Source: Macrotrachela quadricornifera
Lineage: Eukaryota > Rotifera > Eurotatoria > Philodinida > Philodinidae
NCBI GenBank assembly: GCA_022393335.1
Contig: JAJEKB010022027.1
Span: 35,639 to 99,638 of the forward strand
Length of the DNA stretch: 64,000 nucleotides
Reading direction: 5' to 3'
The translations under genes were made by a program, and so were the position numbers. The notes under the pieces were generated by a model, which was not told the origin of the DNA, did not search any database, and was given only the letters and a program-made list of their open reading frames with translations. Position 1 is the first letter of the stretch; each line of letters begins with the position of its first letter. Shown here piece after piece: positions 33,254-45,040 of this stretch.

Positions 33254-36200
33254 ATGACTTCTAACTCAATTGATTTTAAACCCGATACTATCCCGGAAAT
33301 ATCAACAGCTACAAATTCTGCAGGATTTGATGTCATTACACCGCCTAACATATCAATGGATAACGATCTAGTAAAAAAAATGATCCAGATTTTACAGTTG
33401 GAAAACAATGAAGAAAGAGATAAGATTATTGTTGATGTACTCAAAGATGGTCGTCAGGCATTAGCCAAGTATAAAGAAGTTTTTATTCCTGAGATTTATT
33501 CGGCTGAAATGAACAATACCGATGATCATTCATATGGTTCAGCATCAGAATTTAATGACAAACCGACTTTATTAAAACTATTAAAGCAATATGTTTATGA
33601 AAGTTGGAAGGCAACTTGTAAAGATCAGCCGATAATATGGGAATTCATTAACAAGATCAGAGATGAAAATAATGATCACTATGAAACGGTTGTCCGACAT
33701 ACAGCTGAATACGGTACTACATATACTAAATCATCTTCGGTCTTAGTTATCGTCTTACTACTATTATTTCAAGGTATCGATGATGATTGCTTGAGAAATG
33801 AGTCTGTTTTTACTAAGTTGCTTGATTCCGTCACCAGAGAAGGATTAAAAGGTTGTTATCATTTCAAAAAATATATTTCATCAGATGATTTAGAAGAACA
33901 ATTAAGTGATCGTGATTCACCATTATCTCTCTCATTACGTATGTACTATTGTGAAAAAGTACCAGAACTACTTAAAAAATATAAAATTTCGGATGCCAAA
34001 CAAAGTCTTTATACCTCAGCAATTGAAAATGTAACAAAAGATGGTTGGGTAATAGGAATTGAATCTACTAAAAGCAAAATACCACAAGTTAAATATGAAC
34101 CATTATTACAAGAAATACAAGCTAGGTTTGCTCTTCCTCAAGAGCATGAACTATCAATGTCAAACCCGACTACAACAACAACGACAACGACATCATCAAT
34201 GACAACTATTGTCGAAACAATCCCACCGCATACGAATTTAGGTAAGCGTTGACCTCATTTTTGAAAAACTGGTTTAGGTGTGATTCGTTTCCGCTCTCTA
34301 TAGGTGAATTCATGACAGAATCTAATAATAGAATTTCAATTAACGAATAAGAAATCGAAGAATTAGTTGAAGTCATTGTAGTGATAAATTGAAATAAGCA
34401 GTATATTAGAAAAAACTTATCAATTTTACATTAATTTCAAGGTAGAAATGAAAGAAGCTAGATTAATGTCACAAAAACATCTAATTCACACTCACTTCCA
34501 CGCCCATCAAAATTCTAGCAACGCATCGTTAGTTAACGGAAATAATTGGCCGATATTTTTCAGGACGTCACTGTGGATGTTTTTATCTTGCCACATCTCT
34601 TTGAAAATATTAACATTATTTATAGTTCTAATCCTTCGATCAAAGATTCTCATAATCTATAACCTCTTCAATTACTTTTTATTTTTATATACATGAATAT
34701 GCTAAGAAGATGGTAGAAGCAGTATGTTAAAGACTGATTACATGTTTTCTGAAAAACAGGCAAAAGTAAAACTTTTGCGGCATTAAGCGTGATTTGAAGT
34801 AGCTGCTCTTCAAAATTTTAGATCAAGGTTGACTTCTAAACATCTATATTCACAAAATTTTGTGCTGTCAGTTTTGTATATGTATGCATAACCATCTTGA
34901 TAATTAAATATTTCTTTTCAGCAGCCGAAAAGGATCAATCTAAAGAACAAATTAATTCCAACTTAGGTCAAGTCAGTCACCCGGTTCCAAGTGACAACAA
35001 CAGTATTACATCTTCGTTTGCACAAATACGAGTAAGTAACTATGATAAACATCAGTCACATACTACATCTTTCAAAAAATTGCTCAAAGTCTTCGAGATC
35101 TTTTCGAAGATATTTCTTCTTTGAAATCTTTTATTAATATTCATAGCAAAAGAAATGAGTTCTATGTAAAGACAGATTCGGGAAACATTTCCAATTAATC
35201 AGACAAGTACCTTGCGCTTCTTGCTACGTAGTCATTTTTATCTCATGGTGCAGAAATATATTGCACTTTTGCATGAACAGTCTATATTGACCCTTTTTTT
35301 AGAAATCTTTACATTCAGCTGTGAGTGTTGGTACACCCGTTCAACCGGTTCCAGGCTTACTAACTGCTGCACTTTCAGCAATTATGAATTTAGAACTAGG
35401 TACAAATGTTTCCAATTCCGGTCCGGTAGAGAAAATTTCGGTGTTTGATCAATATAAAACAACATATTCATACGGTCGAGTTGGTAAGACAACTGCTACT
35501 TCAACGGCGGACAAACGATATTTATTATTTATTAAGACGATAAATGGTCCACCAATTGAATGCGAAGTAAAGTCTGATGCCAAGATTGAAGATATTAAGG
35601 CACGTATTTATGAATTGGAACGAATACCATCTGATAAACAACGTCTTATGTATGGTGGAAAGCAGTTAGAGGACGGTAAGACCATGGAAGAGTATAATAT
35701 AATCTCCGAATCTACACTTCATCTCGCAATAAGATTATATGCTACCGGCACATTTATTCTGGATCCTGCAAGCTTAGATCCACAACATGATTATGACTTT
35801 ACACATATAACAGTTGATAATGAAAGCCATGTACGAGGTGGTGTGATATACATTCGTCCGTGTGGGTACAAACGATTTGCTCTCAATGTATCTAATAAGT
35901 ATAAAGATTTGCTGTGGCTAGATTGTAATAACTGTACGGGTGAATGGCCTGTATCATATCATGGAACTGGTTATCATGAAAATAAAACACTTGCACAAGA
36001 GGGCTATGCTTTAACACAAGGACAACAATGTTCATTTCCTCGTGGAATCTATTCGACTCCACATATACATTTGGCAGAAAAATATGCAAAAAAATTTACT
36101 TATAACAATGAAGATTATCTAGTTATCTTTCAAAATCGAGTAAATCCTGCAAATTTATTAAAATTTCAAGCTGCCCGAGAAGGAACAGGAGATTATTGGG

Positions 36201-36274
36201 TTAGCCCAAGCGAAGAAGACGTACGTCCATATGGTATTTGCATTCGAAAAGTACAAAATAAAGCTGTTCATTGA
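33254..36274 (+). CDS. Ubiquitin-like domain fused to a PARP-like ADP-ribosyltransferase-like domain
   Basis: Three exons (33254-34241, 34922-35031, 35303-36274) join in phase to 689 residues. Residues 1-300 form an unknown helical region; 306-320 is a Thr-rich linker, and 330-436 is another linker. Residues about 438-515 are a clear ubiquitin fold: [18 protein letters not shown], then [19 protein letters not shown] and [15 protein letters not shown]. It ends YATG, so there is no processable Gly-Gly. Residues about 519-682 are a domain known from multigene families in rotifers and some fungi: [65 protein letters not shown] and [11 protein letters not shown]586 (YHGT) and Y616 (GIYSTP) occupy positions like the His and Tyr of the PARP H-Y-E triad, so NAD binding is inferred, not shown. 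It may modify proteins in a ubiquitin-linked process. No signal peptide; likely intracellular. Confidence 0.85.
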
Positions 36275-38000
36275 CAAAAGAATATTGAACTATACACTAT
36301 TATATAGTGTAAATTTCAAAAAAAATAAATGTTACATGAGACCATAATAAAATAATTCAATTGAGGTGCAACAATTACCAAAAACTTGTATCGCTCTCTC
36401 TGTTACATATAATTACTAATGCAAAAAGCATCAAATATTCTTTTTCGACATTCTCTGTTATTTCTTCAACGCAAAAAACAACTTGAAACGGTTTCGGTTC
36501 AGATCTGTACCAAAATGCCATCTGAAAGAAGACTCTAAATTTGAAAATATGAAAAAGAATTTTACCTAATCTTTTGTATAATATTAAAAGGACGTAGTAT
36601 AAACAAAGAATATTCGTTTTGTTCTTCAGTTATCGCTTTAACTAGACTAGTAGAAAACCCTTGAGTGGAAATTAGGCAGTTCGAGACGGAAATATTTCGA
36701 TAGATGAACAGTTAAGCAGATATTTAGATAGATAGTTAGGTAGATAGATTAATAAACTTATAATTAGGGAGATTGATAGACGGATAGTTTGGCAAAATGA
36801 GAGTTAGGCGGAGAGGTAGACGAGCGGGTAGTTAGGTACATAGACGTAGATAGATCGATTAAAATAAACACCAGTTTCTAAAAACGCGGGAATTAGACCT
36901 TTTATGAGGTTTCTCGAAACCGCTGAATACCACGTCAAAAGAATAGCGCGGCTTTTAAGGGTTTTGAAATACCGCATAAACGGTCTGATTCCTGCTGCTG
37001 TAAAAACCGTTTGGAGCCGTGGTTTTCTACTCAAAGTTTTTCTATGGACTCTCACGAAGTGCAACTTTTTGTAAGTCTTTACTTTTTATCACCGAAAAGT
37101 TCACTGCATACGGAAATGGGAAAATAAACTACATAGGTTTGCAGAGAATTTCATGGAACATTTGTTAAAAAAAGATTTAGTTCGATAGTATGAAAAATGG
37201 AAAAGTTACGGTCAAAATATCATTATGTTGAAGTATTTTTGAATAAAAGATTGCCGAGAAAAATATAATAATTTAGAGAGCAGAATAGATTACATTCATA
37301 AATAGGTAGATAAATATCATTGACAGCATGTACATAACAGTATGGTCAAAATTAATAATTGTTAAAGATAACTATAATTGTGCGTGATCATAAATCGAGA
37401 TGATCACTAAAATGATCAAAGATTCATCTGTGGAATTTTGACGAATCGCAATGATAATTATTTTCAAGAGTTTTTTTTTCTCGCTTTGGTTTGATTCTGA
37501 AACTTTTAAAATAATATCGATTTTAGTTTGACTCATATTTTGAAACATTCAAGTTGAACTGATCTCTGGTTTATAAACAATTTGATAATGATCATTTATT
37601 TCATTTAATACAGGTATATTCAATTTCGAAACTGTTCTCTAGAGAATGATTGATGTATTTACAGGAAAAATTAATTATTAAAGCAAAAAAAATCTTTTTC
37701 AATTTCTTTATTTGTAATTAACAAGAGAATATTTCCATAATTTTTAATAAGCCAAACAGAAATGTATAAAATAAAGGGACATAAAAATCGATGTTATTTA
37801 TTTATCGTCTTTGGTAACTGTTTTCTATCGAATGTTTGATTTAGTTTTCTTTTGATTATTCATGACAACAAAAATCGCAGACTCTCATCACGGTTTTATA
37901 AAAGAGATTATTTTCAATAAAATTTGCATTTCAGATCAGTTGAGAATTTAAAAACAATATATATAATGATAATGAAATATTTTGCAACAATCCACTATTA
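36275..38000. other. Intergenic with microsatellite and a short GC-richer island
   Basis: Probable polyadenylation region of the preceding gene, then an imperfect TAGA/TAGG array (36700-36860), then a GC-richer stretch around 36870-37030 with TTCTCGAAACCGCTG and ATACCGCATAAACGG that may be a transposon piece. The rest is AT-rich. Confidence 0.45.
36700..36860. repeat. Imperfect TAGA/TAGG microsatellite
   Basis: Repeated words TAGATAGATAG, TTAGGTAGATAG, GATAGACGGATAG and GTAGATAGATCG. Long frames through this array reflect its periodicity and are not genes. Confidence 0.7.
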
Positions 38001-39190
38001 ATCGATGAGCTTGTCCTTTCACAAATAATCAATAATGGTGATAACAAAATTCAAATGTCCGATACTTTAATGACCAAACTATTTACTAAAGTCGACTTTC
38101 TCGAAGTTGTCATTGTTGTTGTACAATAATTTCAAAGATTATTGAAACGAGTTTTCTATTGAAAAAAATGGAAAATAACACATGGAAATATGATAAATAT
38201 CACACTTTAGTTATGGATGTTTTAGAGGATAAGAAAAATTCCGATTGTTTTTAAGAAAATAAAAATCTCAGTTTAGATTTGTACAAACTTTATATAGATT
38301 CATTTTTATCAGTAGCTTGAGATGTGATCGAATTTCGTAATTTAGAAAAAGAATTGCTTAGTATCCAATAATGGAATTTATGTACATCAAGTTTTTAACA
38401 TAAATATAAACCATTTATAAAAATACTTCTATCTTTTATTGACAGAAAATTGGATATAAATGAAGAATTAACGTATGAACTATATTCTTTCGTTAGTTTA
38501 TCAGACGACACTAATCTCATACCAGATTTTGTTGATTGTGAATTGCCACACTATCTAAAAACTTAGTTATCAATATATAATGATAAGAAAGAAATGATCA
38601 AATATGATTTATGTGGAACACTATTAATAATATAGATTGCTTTGAAAAAGTTTTGAATGTCTAAAAAATGTTCAAATAATGAATAATGTATTGAAAAATT
38701 TTTGAGAATTACATAAACAAAAATTATCCAAACCTTCAACAGCTTTTTATTATATAGCCTATGAATTAAAATCTACAATTATTTTTCATCATGTTATTGA
38801 TTTTTAATAGAAAAGATAGATATTTCTTCTTATTCATCAAATATGCTTACTGATACAATACATATTTTTGAATATCTTATTGTATTTGCGCGATCAGCTA
38901 TTACTGATAGTGTTGCTCAATATATTATAAATACAAATACAGATAGTTTGACATTTTTTAACAAATTATTTCAGAAATATAATAATTTATATTCAAATCA
39001 TTTCAGTTGTATTGCTCTATTTAACATATTTTGTAGTTTTAATTTTCAAATAGCATTTCAAAAATCTCTTATGTCAAATAAAAAACTTGTATTCGACAAT
39101 ATGAACAAGATCCTAAACGACAATATGAAAAATAATATAAACGTCTATATAATGAATTTAGAATTGAACTTTATGATAAAAATTATATAG
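38000..39190 (+). pseudogene. Decayed coding remnant of unknown family
   Basis: The plus strand shows protein-like segments broken by stops: INEELTYELYSFVSLSDDTN near 38460, then an open frame from 38843 (MLTDTIHIFEYLIVFARSAI, then YIINTNTDSLTFFNKLFQKY). The hydrophobic/charged rhythm is that of a helical protein, but no motif is recognised. Several stops in about 1.1 kb indicate a dead gene; unrecognised short introns cannot be excluded. Confidence 0.3.
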
Positions 39191-40174
39191 ATCTTGTCTA
39201 TTCTATGAAAAACTTATTACTAAAAATATAATTAACTACTACGATCATCGGATGTAATAACTACAAAATAAAGGTTATTTTTATGCTTGGGAAAGATGAT
39301 TGGCTATGAAGCCTGCGAGCCACAAGTGGTTTCCCGGAGAGTGTTGACGACTGACTTGCCGTTCTATTATGAGGGTGAGACGTCTTCTCTTGCGTAAAGC
39401 GTTGAATGAAATGCAGGATACTTTTCAACAAGGCTGAGTCCATTTTAATGGTGACAGCGACTAATCTCAAAAACTTACCAATTTCTTATAAAAGCCAAAA
39501 AAATGCAATCTATGATGAGAATATCGCCCGAGTGTTATATTTTCCAAAGTCGATATTATTACTGTTGCTTTTCCAAATTGCAAAAGTCGAAAGACTTGTT
39601 CATACGTTGTCAACCATAAAATGGCACAAACCGACGATTCATCTGATTATAGTTCTCAAAATGAATAGAATAAATTCAGTCGAGGTCAAGTGAATCGTAA
39701 CGACGAGCGTCACTTGCAATATCAATACTAGCTTCATACGTACATTCACACATCTTCTATTGACAATTCACCAATGCCACTATTTATTTGATGCGAACGT
39801 CTATTTTCTGTCTTTCCCTATTTTTCTTTAATTATGGATTGCAGAACTTAAATATTTAATAATGGAATAATGAAAGTGGAAGACTTGCATTTGAAAAAAA
39901 TCGAGTGAAGAATGTAGACGTAAATGGACTTTTTCTAATCAATTATTACAAAATTATTGAAATTCTGTTGAGAAAAAGATTGTTTTTCCTCGTGTTTTAT
40001 AATTTAGCTATACACGGTGTTTAATGCACGATATTTTAAATTTGAAGACAAATTAAAAAATAGTCAATGAATATAGTAGAAAAAACATCGTTCAACAACA
40101 AATAGACACTTTGAAAATTTGTCCTGCCCTTCTGTTGCACACGTAGATCTTTTATGACAGAAGTAGATCGTGAC
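39191..40174. other. Intergenic; nothing firmly recognised
   Basis: At 39675-39715 the words CAGTCGAGGTCAAGTGAAT and GACGAGCGTCACTTGCAA resemble the 3' flank of the 287-residue gene at 18127-18165 and its copy at 25165, hinting at a third remnant. No coding signal. Confidence 0.4.
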
Positions 40175-41932
40175 TTAACACCAGATCGATAATTGAACGC
40201 TACGGAAGTAAGTTACATATTCACTCTTAATCATGTATGTTGATGGAAGATAAAGTCGTAACCACTCGGCAGGCTCAATATCTGTTGAAAAAATGTTTTG
40301 ACCTTGTACTTCGTGCTTACAACGAGCAACTAAAGATCGAAGTTTAGGCATATGTTTGACAAGATATAAAACATTTGTTCTGTTTCCGACGATAATCCAA
40401 AGAACTTCACATTGATGTCCAAGTGGTGATTCGACTAATGCAGCACATTTCTCACTATTAAAACACATCGTCCCTGAAAACCTTAGTTCTCGAACGGATG
40501 GACATATAATTCTTCCCACATGTAAGTCGACCGAAGAATTTAACATCAATAAGTATAAATGAGGCGCTCGATCTAGTAAAGTTTGAAATAAAGAATATGT
40601 AAAGTTATCATATAAATGTATATGGAGCTTTATTAATCGATTTAGTGATGGAATAACAGATAAAATATGGTCATCGTTTGACATACTGATTTCTAGATAA
40701 TGAATATTCGAAAATGGAGTAAGAAATACAATGGAATCTTTGAGTAGATTCGTTCCGTTGCTTTCGCATCCGGGAAGACTTATTTGATCATTTGACCAAT
40801 AGTCTTTATCATCGAGACAAGTCGATTTGAATTGTTCTACATCAGACAACAACAAATCATCAAAGGCATAGGGTAAGGTATAAAGAGCTGCTTCGCTATA
40901 TGTTTTCGGATTACTCCAAATACATTGAACAAACCATCGACGTTCTTCAAGCCAAAAGTGAGTTCGAAATGTATTGAGTAATTCATCAACTTTCTCTTCT
41001 TTATTGTCATGCTGAAGAAATGGTATGGTCATTTTTAGTCGAAATATTTTGATCTTAGATAAATAATTGGTGATAAATGTTTTCCATTGATGTCCATTCC
41101 AATAAATCGTTTTTGTCTTGAGAGTTAAATAACATAAATTAGGTAGTTTTTGACAAAAATGAATCAGACAGTTTGCATCAGAAGCACACGTAAGTTTCAA
41201 TGTAGTCAGAAAAGGCATAAAAGTTTCAAGTTGTTTCTGTTCGGATTTATCTTTAATGGATGTAGAAAGTCGTTTAAGATGAGGTGTGAAGTTGAATAGA
41301 CAAGATAAGTCGTTAAAATGACAATTAATGTTTTCAATAGATAGATATTTGATTGATAATGAAACGACTGAGATTTCATCCAACTGTATATTTGATGTGA
41401 AATTGTCCGCTAGATTGCAATTGATCAGTTTTTGCAGACGCCAAATGTTATTTATCAACTGAGAATGTGTATCTGTTCTCAATCTCCGGGAGCGGTATTG
41501 ACCCATATTCTGATGATTGTTTAGGACTATATTTAAATGTGTAAGAAATGGAAGAGAATGACAAGTCAATATTATTTCATTCAAAGTATCAAGAAGTTCA
41601 ATGTTATACAGTGAAAGTGAATTCAAACGATTGAAACGATTAAGAGTAAAACCATATGACAGGAAAGTGTCGGATAAAGATGGTGTTTCATTATTTGGAA
41701 GGATTAATGATATAATTCGATCAATAACTGATGGCAGATATTGTTGACAGATTATATTAAAATCATGATTGGATATGAATTGAAAATCGAAATAATATGC
41801 TTGAAAAACGTTGAAGAGAAGATTATTAAAGCGAGAATTGAGACCATGGAAAGCACGAAGAAGAGAAATACCATCAAGAAATTCGAATATTTCAAGGAGT
41901 AGCTCGTTTGCCAATGATTCAAACGTCATCAT
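40175..41932 (-). CDS. F-box protein with leucine-rich-repeat-like C-terminal region
   Basis: Probable substrate-recognition subunit of an SCF ubiquitin ligase. A single exon of 585 residues. Residues about 4-42 are an F-box: FESLANELLLEIFEFLDG, then LLRAFHGLNSRFNNLLF, which would bind Skp1. The remainder consists of irregular leucine-rich segments (LNSLSLYNIELLDTLNEI, LKRLSTSIKD, LPNLCYLTLKT, IHYLEISMSN, LYLLMLNSSVDL, MPKLRSLVARCK), expected to form the substrate-binding face. Bdelloid rotifers carry large families of such intronless F-box genes, from memory. The first of two adjacent Met codons is taken as the start; using the second changes one residue. The substrate cannot be guessed. Confidence 0.88.
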   Translation of the reverse strand: MMTFESLANELLLEIFEFLDGISLLRAFHGLNSRFNNLLFNVFQAYYFDFQFISNHDFNIICQQYLPSVIDRIISLILPNNETPSLSDTFLSYGFTLNRFNRLNSLSLYNIELLDTLNEIILTCHSLPFLTHLNIVLNNHQNMGQYRSRRLRTDTHSQLINNIWRLQKLINCNLADNFTSNIQLDEISVVSLSIKYLSIENINCHFNDLSCLFNFTPHLKRLSTSIKDKSEQKQLETFMPFLTTLKLTCASDANCLIHFCQKLPNLCYLTLKTKTIYWNGHQWKTFITNYLSKIKIFRLKMTIPFLQHDNKEEKVDELLNTFRTHFWLEERRWFVQCIWSNPKTYSEAALYTLPYAFDDLLLSDVEQFKSTCLDDKDYWSNDQISLPGCESNGTNLLKDSIVFLTPFSNIHYLEISMSNDDHILSVIPSLNRLIKLHIHLYDNFTYSLFQTLLDRAPHLYLLMLNSSVDLHVGRIICPSVRELRFSGTMCFNSEKCAALVESPLGHQCEVLWIIVGNRTNVLYLVKHMPKLRSLVARCKHEVQGQNIFSTDIEPAEWLRLYLPSTYMIKSEYVTYFRSVQLSIWC

Positions 41933-44047
41933 TCACTATACTTTCAACAAAATAAAATAAATCTTAAGTTTTTTTGTGTATGATGATAAAAAAATAAAGG
42001 CATCTTGAAGGTGATGATAAGAAATATTATAGAAGATAAGAGATTGAAAGCTTTATATGGCGACTTTTTTCCTACATTATGTGTTTGGTTATCTAATGTT
42101 GTTAAGAATTAATCTAAGTTTTTTTTACCTTTTTTTATGGCAATCGATAGTTGTTCGGGTGATAATAGTGATATAAATACATATATCGTTTGCTTGTAGC
42201 TGTCGTCACAATATATAATTTTTCTAGAATATTCAAAAAGAAAAATGAGATTAATATTAAACGAAAACAGTCAGATTATTCTTTAAAGACATCTCAGATG
42301 TGAGACAAAGTAAAAAACGTTGAGTAACGTTTGATTTTGTAGTTATTTGTTTGCCTATTCCAGTCTTCTTAAGAAATGGCATGGTGGTTTTTTCACAAAT
42401 TAAGTACCATGCTTATGTACGATTGATTTTTTGGTATTGTTTGAACTCTGACGATTTTAACTAGAGAATCTGGATATTACTAATGTTTTTTCCACTGTAA
42501 ATAAAATTCATGAGAAAAGGTTGCCATAGGTCTACTTTCAAATAAATATCGTGGTTTCATAACTGTTCGATCTTATGATTTCTTTTGTAATATAACTAAA
42601 GAAGGTCACTTATCGTCACCAAAAAAGTTATTTTACCTAGTAACTATCCAGTCACCAGTTACTTAATAAAATAAATGAAACTACCCATTCCTAAATACAA
42701 CTGAATATTGTACAGAACCTTTTATTGCATCATTTAGTTTCTTGTTTTATTCAATTTATTAATTGTTGATGTAATCGTTGTTAAACTTGTTCGTTAAGCT
42801 GTTCTAACACAGGCATAGCATTATTTCTTCGGCTAAAGGGACGCTTATATTCAATTTTAGACTAATTCGATTTTTTTCAGCTACGAGTTAGCCAATCAGA
42901 AATTTTCGATGTCAGGATTTCGACTAACCAGATTGTTTCAGACTGCCAATTCGACTAAGGAAAGGTTTCGAATATCGATCTCTTCTTTATCAAGTTTTTT
43001 GTTTAGGGATGGTCAAGAATCAGGGAGTGGGGAGATATACGACTTTGGACGAAACCATAAGCGGCGAAACATCATTAATCTAGGAGAGTCTCAAAAAAAA
43101 ATTCAAATAATGATCGACAAACAAAAAGAAGGTAATGGTTAACTTTTAGAATTATTAAATTTCTGCTAGAAATTTCTTTCCAGTATTGTTAATGCTATAT
43201 TTATTAATTTTACGATAAACAGAACCTTCACAAATAGTGTTAAATACGATAAATGAAATGATTATCAGTTTTTAGTGGTTTTTCGATGGACAATAGGATT
43301 GTTTCGTTCATGAGAGTTAAGAATTCCTCAGAGAAAATTTTCATTTTATGTGTGGCAAGCTAGTAAAATGTGAATGATATTGCTGAGCAAAAATTATGAA
43401 TTGAAAGGTTTGTTATTTTGCATGATGTTCCGATGCTACAAAACTTTCTAATGTTTAGATGCGATTATGCATTCATACACGTAATGAAAAGTCGATAGTT
43501 TACGCATAAAAGCTGTACATTTTAAAATTAAAAAAAAATTTCTTTAATTTAAAAAAGTAAACTGATGAGAGTCAATGCTTTCAAACTTGTTTATCTTGAA
43601 AGAGAGAAATTTTTTTAATGTGTTAAAATGTGCGCTTTTTACGCTTCGGAGCAATTACTTTTTTGTTTATTCTCTGTCTGAGTAAGCAAAAAATAAGATC
43701 ATCATTGAATTTTATTTGTTTATTCATTCTTCGTGATGTTGTCCGCTGTAGTGTAATAAGGTTTAAGATTTTTGATAGCGAAAACCACCGAATTCTGCTA
43801 AATTTTCAATGGTTTTTAAAGAAAAAGCTATTTACGTAGTTTTTCATCACGTTGTTGGACACTTTTTCAAAAACAAAGGTGGAGCTCAGCCTTTCCAAGC
43901 CTTCGCTCCTACAAATTAGGAAAAGCTCGACTCTCCTCAAGCCTAATGGCTCCGTCACCTGCGGAAAGAAGTCGTGGTTATTGATTAGATACAAAGTGAG
44001 TAGTGGACGATTGAAATATGGTTTTGTAGTACTAGTCATCTACCTAT
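41933..44047. other. Intergenic; no gene recognised
   Basis: Upstream region of the F-box gene followed by AT-rich DNA. A 77-codon frame at 42909 and two overlapping frames on opposite strands near 43806-44076 show no family motif. Confidence 0.4.
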
Positions 44048-44336
44048 CGTTGCAAAATGGATATTTACATGACTAATTGGGGTAGAACACCACACACTAC
44101 TATAGTGAAGCATGAAAGCAATTAACTATTTTCCTTTGTCATAAATGATTGAAGAACAAGACTATCGGCGCATAATGAAAACAAGAGCAGAGCTATAATT
44201 TATTTTTATCATCGGGCGATTATCTTGTTCTTCACGCATTCATGATAAAGGAAAACAGTTAATTACTTTCGTGCTTCACTATAGTAGTGTGTGGTGTTCG
44301 ACTTCGATTAGTCATGTAATCATCCATTTCGCAATG
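44048..44336. mobile_element. Hairpin MITE of about 289 bp
   Basis: Left arm words GCAAAATGGAT, TTACATGACTAAT, ACACCACACACTACTATAGT, GAAGCATGAAAG and AATTAACT are met in reverse complement on the right (TTAATTACTTTCGTGCTTC, ACTATAGTAGTGTGTGGTGT, ATTAGTCATGTAA, ATCCATTTCGCAA). Arms are about 110 bp around a loop of about 70 bp. No coding capacity; no clear target duplication was found. Confidence 0.8.
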
Positions 44337-44384
44337 ATGAATGAACAGGTAGAAATCAAATTAATAACGACACTCTCAAAGTTA

Positions 44385-44760
44385 AAGAACTATTTATTCT
44401 AATCTGACGCAGGATATCTTTCGTCAGGATTCGACTATTCTTTGGTAGGATTCGTTTAGAAAGTGCACTAGCAAAAATAAGTGATGGGCCAAGATAAAAT
44501 TCAACGAGATCTCTCGAATGAACACTTTTGGAGCTAAATTTCATCAAGCTATGCCTGAGGAAATCCTTAATTGGTATATAATTCATTAATTATTTTATTA
44601 AAACTAGGTAGGATTCCTCCAGGAAGCGGATCAACAAAAACAAATAATGGACTGAGATAGAATTCGACGAGATCTATCGGATGGACGCTTTTGAAGCTAA
44701 ATTCCCACAAGTCATTGTTGAGAAAATTCTTAATTAGCACTAATTTTAGTAGTTTTAATA
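44385..44760. repeat. Two tandem units distantly related to the 15-kb and 25-kb repeats
   Basis: Units of about 190 bp share AATTCRACGAGATCT, GGATTC, TTTTGRAGCTAAATT and AAATYCTTAATT. The GACGAGMTCTATC core resembles ACTCGACGAGCTCTATC of the repeat at 25498. Moderate support. Confidence 0.5.
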
Positions 44761-45040
44761 CTTACTGTGAAAAATTCACTCACGTGCTGATCCCAACAAA
44801 CATAAATTACAGTTTTATATAAATTCTGATTAGTTCTATGAATTTCCTAGTTCTTTCTTCAAATATATCGTACTGATAATCAGAAAATTGTTTTTTAATA
44901 TTTTGCTTCATACGTAAAACAACAATAAAAACAAATTTATTGGTTTGTCTTTGGTAATCAATAGGTGTCAAAGTATTATAGATGGCGCGTTGAATCAGAG
45001 AACAATGGTCTTATGCAAAAGATATATATGTATATATTTA

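Noticed and set aside
36804..37064. 86-codon minus-strand frame
   Set aside because: Overlaps a microsatellite and a GC-richer island; no protein motif.
42909..43142. 77-codon frame starting MSGFRLTRLFQTANSTK
   Set aside because: Basic, low-information sequence without motif or splice context; probably chance.
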